A stretch of 64,000 nucleotides of DNA from Flaveria trinervia (lineage: Eukaryota; Streptophyta; Magnoliopsida; Asterales; Asteraceae): positions 30,492,465 through 30,556,464 of the forward strand of contig CM046454.1 in the NCBI GenBank assembly GCA_025506515.1. The letters run 5' to 3'. Positions 56,731 to 64,000 of this stretch are shown here, one piece after another. A program made the translations under genes and the position numbers. The notes under the pieces are model-generated. The model was given only the letters and a program-made list of their open reading frames with translations. It ran no database searches and was not told the origin of the DNA. Positions within the stretch are counted from its first letter, which is position 1; each line of letters starts with the position of its first letter.

Positions 56731-57916
56731 TAAGCTCATAACTCACAACATTCTTCACATCACATCACATTTACTCATAAGTATTCATAGTTTAAGTTAG
56801 CAAATTTGACTTGAACATTAACACCTTTTAAGCTCTCTTATTAACTCCTCAGTTGTGGAACCAAACACTTAGTAACAACAAGTGGCGTCATTCATTGGAC
56901 GAGAAGTTTTAGGCGTATTAAGCTTACATTTGAAAAACCCCACCATCTTGGAAATTGTTGTTGATGGTTTCTTGCATGCTATGTCGATTTATTTAATGAT
57001 ATCTCAATTAGAGTATTTTTTGTCGGTTTCACATTGAGCATGTTTTAAAGAATCATTTATCAAAAGTCAAAATCTTTCACACCTTGCTGAGATGATGTGA
57101 AGGAGTGTTTCTATAAAGATGATTCTTTGAAATCTGGAAATAATGTAGGACCTTACATATATGCTCATACCGAGTAGTAAAATGGTGTAGTTAGAGAAAA
57201 AAGGCATTCATATTTATAGGATTGTTGTACTCTGATTACAAACAATTTGTAATGCCTCTATCTTTTTTGGCAACTTTATGTTGTCATCACTACTAGTTTT
57301 TATATACATCTTATGCCATCTACTTATCTTTCTTCACAATTTTCTTGTGATGATGTGTATTTTGGGTCTACATTTTTTTCACTTTAAAAATTTTCAGTTG
57401 CTTGTGTTACACACGTGACCTTAGGCATAACATTATCCAACTTGATGTATGGGCTAATATTTGTATTTCTTTATGGGTAATCCAAATCTCCATAAGAAGA
57501 TAAATGTTAGGATCTCATTCTGAGACAATGTGGTAGTTATGCTTACCTACCTATTTTTAGCAAGGTCTTTTAACCATCCTAGACAGTTCTAGTAACCTAA
57601 GTTAGTCTGTTGGTCCTTTGACTTTGAGTACCTGGAGGTATGATGGACCTCACAAAAATCCATTTTAGGTTTATTAAAGAATAAGTACCATGAAATACAA
57701 TCACACTAACTCTAACAAATGTAGCTCCACCTAATAAGCGCCTTTGGTATATTTAGGAATTCTAGTTGCTCCAACTTGAGGAGTGTAATGTAGGAATATT
57801 ATTGTTTAATATATTGTCTTTTCTTTTAAAGTATTCTATGGTTTAAAAAGTTAATAGTTTGAAATCTTATTAGATGCAGATAAAAAGGCCCAATCTTTTT
57901 TGTGATAATTGGCTCA

Positions 57917-58295
57917 ATGGAGATTGATCCTCCACATGAAAGTGATGGAACTATCATCGGATCCAAGGAAAATGAGATTAAAATTGTGTCTGATAAGCAT
58001 TCAGGTGTTGGTTTACCATATGCTCCAGAGGATTTCCCCAAATCTGGTGATAAGTGGGGATGGAAGGTGGGAAAAAGAGTTGCGTTTTCGGGGCACTTTG
58101 TGGACCGATATCTTTATCTCCCTGATCGTGTTTATAATGAATATAAGTCAGTGGGTCCTACTAGCATCGCTAACAGTAGAGGGTTCGCAAGCAAGGCTGC
58201 TGTTAAGAGATTTTTGCTGGAAGCATTTCCTGAGGTGGATGTTAAGGCTTTCTTTGCCTCCTTCACATGGAAGATTCCAGCTAGTAAATTTAAAG
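57917..58295 (+). CDS. First coding exon of a plant gene (partial)
   Basis: ATG at 57917 gives MEIDPPHESDG; the frame also runs upstream without an ATG. 126 complete codons, then a donor (AAAG/GTAACC at 58295/58296), leaving phase 1. The protein has GLPYAPEDFPKSGD, the Trp-rich WGWKVGKRV, RYLYLPDRV and FFASFTWKIPASK. From memory this pattern is like the N-terminal domain of plant proteins annotated as DUF7081/zinc-finger proteins; I could not verify it and assign no function. No following exon is found before the transposon block at 59383, so the gene continues beyond the window or is truncated. Confidence 0.65.
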
Positions 58296-58850
58296 GTAAC
58301 CATCAGTACTCACTTGACATAAATATAGTATCCATAAAATGATTGTATTATATGATATTTGTTATAAAATGATAAATAGGCTCCAAAGATAGTGACTTTA
58401 AAGTTTTAAAAGCTATATGATTAGTGTTAATGGAACACTAATAATGATTGATTTTGTTCTAATGTAGCATAAAAGATAAGTAGATCCTAACTTTGAATAT
58501 TGAGTTATGTGTACACATATATAGGGATCATGAACTACATGTGAACTAGGAGTTGATAAATCTTTGTCAAGTAGTTGGAATTGTTTGGATTTTAGTGGCT
58601 TGGTGATAAATTAATGGACTTATTTTTTTTAGCTTTCATGCTTTGCATTATAGTTTGCCTTTTTGCACATCCTTGCAAAGGTGATGATGCCTTATTTAAA
58701 TGACTTATGCTAGAATGTAATGCAAGATATATTACATGGCTAGTTGCACATAATTATTAACTTATTTGTTGTTCTTTGGAATGTGTTTCACTCGTCTTTT
58801 TTTGCGACACTTCTGTTTTATGGAGAATGAGATGCACTAAATTTTTTTGA
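58296..58850 (+). other. Non-coding, probable intron
   Basis: Begins with the splice donor at 58296. AT-rich, no ORF, no repeat that I recognise. Confidence 0.5.
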
Positions 58851-59122
58851 GTTAAGTTTGGTTTTGCTCTCTAAGATTTGACCAAAAAAACCATTTTCCT
58901 CCAAAAGATTAGAAATATTAATTTAACTCTAAAAGTTTCATATCTTTTTCAAATTTCAGTTCATAAGCTTCATTATTTGTTTCAATTAAAATAAAAAATA
59001 ATGAATTTTTTGGATTTAAACTACAACAACTTATGAAACCGGAGGTAATTGATTTTCTAATGTTTTGGAGGAAAATAGTTCCTTTTGTCAAACTTTGGGG
59101 AGCAAAATTGCAATTAACCTCT
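58851..59122. mobile_element. MITE-like fold-back element
   Basis: 58851-58912 and 59053-59122 are imperfect inverted repeats of about 62-70 bp, containing TTTTGCTC...TTTTCCTCCAAAA in the left arm and its complement in the right arm. The total of about 270 bp has no coding capacity. Target duplication cannot be fixed because both flanks are T-rich. This size and terminal structure fit a MITE. Confidence 0.65.
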
Positions 59123-59382
59123 TTTTTTCACTTGTAAATCAAAATTAGATATTTCATGCCTTAATCAAAGTAAACAAATCAGAAAACATCATAATGTAAA
59201 TTATAGTAGTTTAAATGTTTCCAAACTAATCTAGCACAAAGACAAAATAGTAAATGTCAAGTAGTGATGGAAATCTCTCAAGATCGTGATTTTAGGGATT
59301 TTTCAGTTTTATTCATGATTACTTAGGTTTGCTTAGTTAGTGTTGTAAAAATCGCCAGACGCTAGTTGGGCCGTGGGATATC
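59123..59382. other. Non-coding interval
   Basis: No ORF or recognisable repeat. Ends at the E8 LTR. Confidence 0.5.
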
Positions 59383-59768
59383 TATTAGGAATCAAGCGGC
59401 GCAGTGGAACCAACACACGAGCACTAACAATAATCACGCAGAAAATAGAACACTAAGCGACACAAGGATTTAATGTGGTTCGGTCGGTGTGACCTACTTC
59501 CACGGGTTACAACTAGGGTTTTCTTTATTTGCTCATGACAAAAATTACAAATACATGACATGGATATATATAAAGACTAATTAGGGTTAACACTTAATGA
59601 ACAAGAAAACTGAACATGGGCGCAAGCCCAAAGCCTTCACAAACCCAAACAATATCCCACTTGAAGGCTTTACGATAAATTCTACTCCGCTATTCAAGTA
59701 CAAAGCAACCCAGTCGTCTAGTAACTTCAGTATTCTTTAAACAAGTCTTCCAAGCCTCCAGTCCCCAG
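59383..59768 (-). mobile_element. E8: fragment of an E7-type copia element (3' LTR and start of the internal part)
   Basis: 59383-59651 is an LTR matching the E7 LTRs, starting TATTAGG in place of TGTTAGG. 59652-59768 continues as E7 does beyond its left LTR (ATCCCACTTGAAGGC..., with a polypurine complement), then similarity stops. The rest of the element is gone. Confidence 0.82.
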
Positions 59769-60042
59769 ATAGTGACAACACTTAGTGCCTTGAGAGTTGG
59801 TTTGAAATAGTGACAACACTTAGTAGTTCAAGTTTAATCTAAATCTACTAAGTTACATTTGTAGGCATTCCAGATAGATTTTAGAAGATGTTAGACATAG
59901 AAGTCTAGGAGAATCATTAGATACAATTACTAGAGGAAGGTTAACACAGGTAGTAGGAGTAGAAAGAAAAGTCATTCTTAGGCTCAGAAAGGATGTGATT
60001 TATTGCAAGGAAGTATCGGTGCTTGAATGGTATAACGGAATC
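59769..60042. other. Non-coding interval with an 18-bp direct repeat
   Basis: ATAGTGACAACACTTAGT occurs at 59769-59786 and 59807-59824, starting exactly where similarity of E8 to E7 ends. No ORF. Confidence 0.6.
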
Positions 60043-60163
60043 TGATACATATCCAATCAACCCAGTTGGACCCATGACCCATGAACCAGTCAAATAGAAA
60101 CTGTAGTGCAAGGGAAGTGGCTGAATATTAGGAGAAATTAACTGCTTGATTTATGTTTAAATA
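60043..60163 (+). repeat. E9 5' LTR, left part
   Basis: Matches 63937-64000 with a few differences. It continues at 63118 to about 63236 beyond E7. Confidence 0.72.
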
Positions 60164-60444
60164 TGTTAGGACTCAAGCGGCGTAGCGGAACCAACACACG
60201 AACACAAACGCACCAAACGATTATCACGTAGAAAAATAGAACAATAAACGACACAAGGATTTAACGTGGTTCGGTCGGTGTGACCTACGTCCACGGGCTG
60301 CAACTAGGGTTTTCTTTATTTGTTCAGTACTAAGATTACAAATACATGACATGGTATATATAGAGACTAATAATTAGGGTTAACAATTTAATGAACAAGA
60401 AAACTAAACATGGGCCCAAGCCCAAAGCCTTCACAAACCCAACA
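60164..60444 (-). repeat. E7 3' LTR (281 bp)
   Basis: In plus orientation TGTTAGGACTC...CCCAACA. AAATA precedes it. Confidence 0.93.
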
Positions 60445-60592
60445 ATCTCCCACTTGAAGGCTTTGTGATAAATTCTAGCCCGCCATTCAAGTACAAAGCA
60501 CCCAGTCGTCTAGTAGCTTCAGTAATCTTTAAACAAGTCTTCCAAGCCTCCAGTTCCCAAAGAACAAGCTAAGACTCCATCATATCTCCTAG

Positions 60593-61343
60593 TTGCTTGC
60601 AGCGACCCCTCATCATCAAGTACCAGAAGGGCCAGTTGAATCTCCTCCGAGCTCCAACTCAGTCGTGGCTAGTCTCGCCAATGACTCATCATCCATCTTA
60701 ACCGGTTTGGACATTCCACCAAATTCAAAGATACATCGAGGATCACTATCACTCTCCAAATTTAGCAAACAATCACCAGGAGAGAATTTTTCAGTCGTAG
60801 TCTTTAAAACCCAACGGTTCTTTGTAACTGTACCCGGAACACGTCCATGCTTCCACTGTCACCGAATTCCCTGAATGGTTTAGACTTTCGAACTCGTTCA
60901 CTTAACATCTTTGCTCCAGACTTCACGTTTGCAAATTGAACTCTCTTAGCACCAGATTTAGCGAACTGGATTTTGTCGTGCTTAACTGGGATGGTCATAC
61001 ATCTCTCAGCAGGTACCTCAACCATATACAATGACCCACACTTCATACCACGAGCAATAACCAGATTACCATTGATCACTCTCCATTTACCACCACCAAA
61101 CCTCACTTCCAGTCCTTGTCATCCAATTGACCAACTGAAATCAGTTTTTTTTAACCCTGGAATCACCCTGACATTCTTTAGGTTCCATGTAGTACCCAAT
61201 GAAGTAACCAGATCAATATCACCCATGCCCGTTACCTCAAGTATCTCGTCATTGGCTAATCGTACCTTTCCAAAATCACCATGTTTCAAATTCACCATCG
61301 TTTCCTCGTTGTCCATGGCGTGAAACGAAGCCCCTGAATCCAT
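60593..61343 (-). pseudogene. pro: E7 protease region and C-terminal tail
   Basis: 61119-61343 starts MDSGASFHA, the aspartic protease motif (DSGA), with a flap-like segment and NLKNVRVIPGLKK. A frameshift near 61110 leads to 60804-61106, with GGKWRVINGNLVIARG, which in complete copia elements leads to the pre-integrase domain. The expected integrase does not follow; the frame runs on, acidic, to about 60593 and stops close to the 3' LTR. The join marks the internal deletion that removed pol. Confidence 0.8.
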
Positions 61344-61438
61344 GACCCAAGAGTCACACTGTTTTCCACACTGAGTATCAATGTATCATCATCAGAAACA
61401 TCCCCAGTAGCAGTGTTTAATTCTTTCTTATTCGGACA

Positions 61439-62143
61439 CTAACTCTTAACGTGTCCCACCTCATTGCAACTCCAACACTTCACATTCTTCCTAGGTTTAG
61501 ATGAACTCCTTCCCCGACTCCCACTGTTCCTGTTATTACCCCGACCCCTGCCAACATTTAACAGTTCACTATTTAATGATTCACCCGAGTTCTTTCTTCT
61601 GACTTCTTCACCCATAATTAGATCCCGAATACCATTAAGAGTGAAACCCTTAGTCCCCACAAAACTTGAAATTGCAGTCACAGTTCCAAACCAACTATCA
61701 GGCAGAGACGACAACAACAGTAGAGCCTGAACTTCATCATCAAACTTAATTCCAACAGATACAAGTATTGTTAATATTGAATTTAGATTGTTAATGTGAC
61801 CAACCACTGAGCTTCCTTCTTTCATTCTTGTGTTCACCAGCTCTCGAATCAAGAACACCTTATTCGCCGCAGACGGTTTCTCATACATATTTGACAAAGC
61901 AGTCATCATACCACGAGCCGTGGTTTCCTTAATGACATTAAAAGCAACATTTTTTTGTCAAAGCCAATGTAATAACCGCACGAGCCTTCTTGTCCTTTGA
62001 TTCCCAATCAACTTGTTCTACTTTCATAGGTTTTTCTTCCAATACCATCCAAGTCCTTTTGACATAACAATGCTTCTATTTGTATTTTCCACCAACTAAA
62101 ATCAAAACCATTAAACTTCTCGATCACAACCTTCCTGTCTTCA
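61439..62143 (-). pseudogene. gag: E7 gag with zinc knuckle
   Basis: The gag start MAEDRKVVIEKFNG lies at about 62143 on the minus strand (inside the open block 62008-62238). The UBN2-like domain (LLLLSSLPDSWFGTVTAIS) is in 61439-61909, with a frameshift between them near 61950-62010. A Gly/Arg/Asn-rich basic stretch is followed by the CCHC knuckle, of which CWSCNEVGHVKS is in frame near 61445-61480. The frame closes at 61439 and protease follows in another frame. Confidence 0.85.
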
Positions 62144-62819
62144 GCCATCTCAGCAAATAAGAAGCAAATCAAAACAGTGAACAAACACAGCAATGGCATG
62201 GGCCTGAACTTCACGATTGTTCTACTGAACACTGTCAATTGGCCGATTTGCTCCTACAATAAACCTTGTAGACAAATCTAAACCCGAACGTACTTTTCTT
62301 TCACTAAACACGCTTCCCCAAACAGTTGATAATAATTAATGCCCGTCAATAAATAAACATTTGAAAACACAAAACCCTAACCTTTACCGGATGAATCCAA
62401 GAGTTTTTCACCAAACCCTAATCGACGGCTCAGAAGAGTTTTAACCGGAAACTTATCCTTCTTTTGTTTTTAAGTCTCAATAAGTCACTGATCTTGACTA
62501 TCTTCCATTGTTATCACAAGAAGTAACAAACAAAACAATAATTGCTTTCTTCTTAATTGAAACAATCACCAATGTGGCTCTGTTCTTAGCCACACAACAA
62601 AGAAAAGGAAAAACACTTTCTCTAGGTTGACTTTTGTGAATAAAGATGTTGCAGAAAAGGAGGATTATGGCGGCTAGGTATATTAGTTTTGCAATCCGAT
62701 CCTTTCTTTTATCTCAAACTTTGATCAGACACCAACCACAAGCGAGAATTCAAAAAATGGATAAACCAACCTCTTGCAATCGTTTCTTCCGTGCGGTTTT
62801 ATGTGTACAACGAGCCAAA
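62144..62819 (-). other. E7 leader
   Basis: Between PBS and gag start. The plus-strand frame at 62646-62933 and others are not protein-like. No reiterated motif as in E3 to E6. Confidence 0.6.
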
Positions 62820-62831
62820 GCTCTGATACCA
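62820..62831 (-). other. E7 primer-binding site
   Basis: The minus strand reads TGGTATCAGAGC, two bases from the LTR. Confidence 0.9.
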
Positions 62832-62833
62832 CT

Positions 62834-63112
62834 TGTTAGGTCTCAAGCGGCGCAGCGGAACCAACACACGAACACAAACGCACCAAACGATTACTACGCA
62901 GAAAATAGAACAATAAATGACACAAGGATTTAACGTGGTTCGGTCGGTGTGACCTACGTCCACGGGCTGCAACTAGGGTTTTCTTATTTGCTCAGTACTA
63001 AGATTACAAATACATGACAGGGTATATATAGAGACTAATAATTAGGGTTAACAATTTAATGAACAAGAAAACTAAACATGGGTCCAAGCCCAAAGCCTTC
63101 ACAAACCCAACA
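62834..63112 (-). repeat. E7 5' LTR (279 bp)
   Basis: In plus orientation TGTTAGGTCTC...CCCAACA, then AAATA. It contains the AACGTGGTTCGGTC...CTACGTCCACGG segment shared with E8 and the solo LTR. Confidence 0.93.
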
Positions 63113-63117
63113 AAATA

Positions 63118-63258
63118 TGCAATTCCCTATTCTAGTTTAGTAGTGAATTTTTATCTTGTTAGTTAGTGTCTTGTATTTGGAGATTAGCCCTCTCAAAGTG
63201 GTTGTGTTTGTATTCTGCTTCAGCGAAATCAAGCATACTAGTTTGGCTCTTATTATTT
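63118..63258 (+). repeat. E9 5' LTR, right part, and junction to PBS
   Basis: Continuation of the E9 left LTR after E7. Its end is probably near 63236 (AATCAAGCA), about 22 bp before the PBS-like site, but I cannot fix it. Confidence 0.5.
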
Positions 63259-63275
63259 TGGTTCCGTTGCCGGGA
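63259..63275 (+). other. E9 primer-binding-site-like sequence
   Basis: TGGTTCCGTTGCCGGGA differs from the common plant gypsy TGGCGCCGTTGCCGGGGA at three places. The position at the start of the internal part fits. Confidence 0.55.
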
Positions 63276-63282
63276 AATTGAC

Positions 63283-63627
63283 ATGGTTCAAACCCATAGA
63301 GATGATTTATCCAATCAAATTACTGGCCAGTTAGCCGCCATTGCTACCAAATTCGTTGCCATAGAGGCACAATGGAGGGATGATGTTGCAGCGCTCAAGA
63401 TCTCGATGTTTGGAAAACCAACCAACAACCAAGCACCACCACCCGTGCCATCTACACCTTTCTTTATCCTTGATTTTGGCACCATAAACCATCCCAAAAC
63501 CGGCCCAAAAACCCTCGCACCACCGCCATGCTATGAACCACCAACACTGCTACAAAGACCAACACTGGTACTAAACCCGTCAATCGCAACGTCTACACCA
63601 TTAAAATTAACTGTATTGCACAATTGA
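63283..63627 (+). pseudogene. E9 short gag-like ORF
   Basis: ATG 63283 gives 114 residues. The N terminus (MVQTHRDDLSNQITGQLAAIATKF) resembles gag starts of gypsy-type elements with a short helical segment; a Pro/Thr-rich tail follows (NNQAPPPVPSTPFF...). The capsid domain and zinc knuckle are missing and the protein stops at 63627. The region 63628-63921 shows no intact frame. The ORF could be a truncated gag with no function. Confidence 0.45.
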
Positions 63628-63921
63628 AATATTGCACGTATGCATCCAATGGCCAACTCATCAGGTTTACTAGTCACGTTGCCCAACCACAACATTAAAT
63701 CTATGCATATTTGGTACTTCCCTTTTAAACGTACGACAATGTGAGAGACAATGAACAAAGCTGTAGCCGGACAACACGAGTGGCATCCACCTTGGCGCAT
63801 CGTTGAAATTGCACCACATTCTATGGTACGACTCGAATGGGGTCTATCGTGGGTTTTTGATAAAGGCTAGCCAAGCTTCATTCGCACCGCTTCACCTCGA
63901 CTTGAGGACAAATTGTTTTTT

Positions 63922-63936
63922 CAGGGGGCAGAAGTG
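63922..63936 (+). other. E9 polypurine tract
   Basis: TTCAGGGGGCAGAAG immediately before the right LTR start TGATACG. Confidence 0.7.
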
Positions 63937-64000
63937 ATACGTATCTTACCCAGTTGGACCCATGACCCATGACCCAATCAAATAGAAACTGCAGTGGTGG
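63937..64000 (+). repeat. E9 3' LTR, cut by the window end
   Basis: 64 bp visible. ACCCAGTTGGACCCATGACC is shared with the left LTR. Confidence 0.75.

Larger units (their letters stand above)
55752..56880 (+). repeat. Possible gypsy-type LTR, interrupted by a solo LTR
   Basis: Ends ACAACA at 56880, followed two bases later by TGGCGTCATTCATTGG (56883-56898), which resembles the PBS/leader of Tat-type gypsy elements. TATAAAG at about 56104 could be a promoter. The left end (TGATGGGTAT at 55752) is a guess. No coding region follows. Confidence 0.35.
55143..57879 (+). other. Putative first intron, filled with transposon remains
   Basis: From the donor at 55143 to a possible acceptor TAGATGCAG at 57871-57879. 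It holds a (TG)9 microsatellite (about 55209-55226), a probable gypsy LTR (55752-56880) and a solo copia LTR (56294-56633). 56900-57870 shows no repeat or gene that I recognise. Confidence 0.35.
60164..63112 (-). mobile_element. E7: gag-protease-only copia element
   Basis: 2949 bp long. LTRs 60164-60444 and 62834-63112 (about eleven differences by eye over 280 bp), AAATA at 60159-60163 and 63113-63117, PBS GCTCTGATACCA complement at 62820-62831, polypurine complement at 60445-60460. The minus strand encodes gag and protease only; integrase, RT and RNase H are absent. It needs enzymes in trans. Confidence 0.93.
60043..64000 (+). mobile_element. E9: gypsy-like non-autonomous LTR element, split by E7, right LTR cut by the window
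   Basis: LTR start TGATACATATCC at 60043 matches TGATACGTATC at 63937, where a second LTR starts and runs out of the window. E7 sits inside the left LTR (60164-63112, AAATA target duplication). The PBS-like TGGTTCCGTTGCCGGGA at 63259-63275 resembles the TGGCGCCGTTGCCGGGGA of plant gypsy elements, and CTTGAGGACAAATTG...CAGGGGGCAG before the right LTR is the usual gypsy end. The internal region is under 0.7 kb with a single short ORF and no pol. Confidence 0.75.

Noticed and set aside
60593..60874. Plus-strand frame of 93 residues opposite the E7 tail
   Set aside because: Shadow of the minus-strand E7 coding region.

Overview
The window is repeat-dominated plant nuclear DNA. Nearly everything from 1 to 52242 is a nest of LTR retrotransposons, mostly Ty1/copia, whose primer-binding sites match the 3' end of plant initiator tRNA-Met. 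The right part, 52243-64000, is AT-rich host DNA carrying one recognisable host coding exon and several smaller LTR elements. The gag and third-ORF style recalls Sirevirus/Maximus copies that are abundant in Asteraceae, so a eudicot, possibly of that family, is my guess; the sequence does not prove it. No rRNA or tRNA gene, CRISPR array or bacterial-type operon is present.

Nest, outermost first. E4 (+, 19698-52242) is a Sirevirus-like element whose 5' end lies outside the window. It is split by E3 (-, 5642-19697), by E5 (+, 21445-42064, perfect GAGAT target duplication) and by a small TRIM-like element (-, 45336-46909). E5 has gag but no pol and was itself entered by E6 (+, 26799-41382), the most complete element here: LTRs, gag, protease, integrase, reverse transcriptase, RNase H, a long non-coding block and a third ORF. 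E3 was entered by E1 (+, 1-5641, cut by the window edge) and by E2 (-, 8012-16885, perfect AAGTT duplication). E1 and E2 are close copies of another copia family, in opposite orientations. E2 also carries a second, diverged LTR (E2b) inside its 3' LTR.

All element reading frames are broken by stops or frameshifts, so nothing in the nest looks autonomous now. E5, E7, E9 and the TRIM are structurally non-autonomous.

Right part. 52243-54600 is gene-free. 54640-55142 looks like a host 5' untranslated exon and 57917-58295 is a host coding exon ending in a good splice donor. The intron between them holds a probable gypsy-type LTR containing a solo copia LTR flanked by a 97-bp duplication. Downstream are a MITE-like fold-back, a fragment of a copia element (E8), and a gypsy-like non-autonomous element (E9, 60043 to the window end) split by a gag-protease-only copia element (E7, 60164-63112, perfect AAATA duplication).

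The most unusual signal is non-coding. The 3' regions of E4, E5 and E6 repeat a small hairpin followed by an ACCTG box; the stem sequence differs between families while pairing is kept. The elements also carry reiterated, family-specific, often palindromic short motifs in leader, LTR or 3' region. In E6 the leader and 3' motifs are complementary, including one perfect 20-nt match about 8.7 kb apart.
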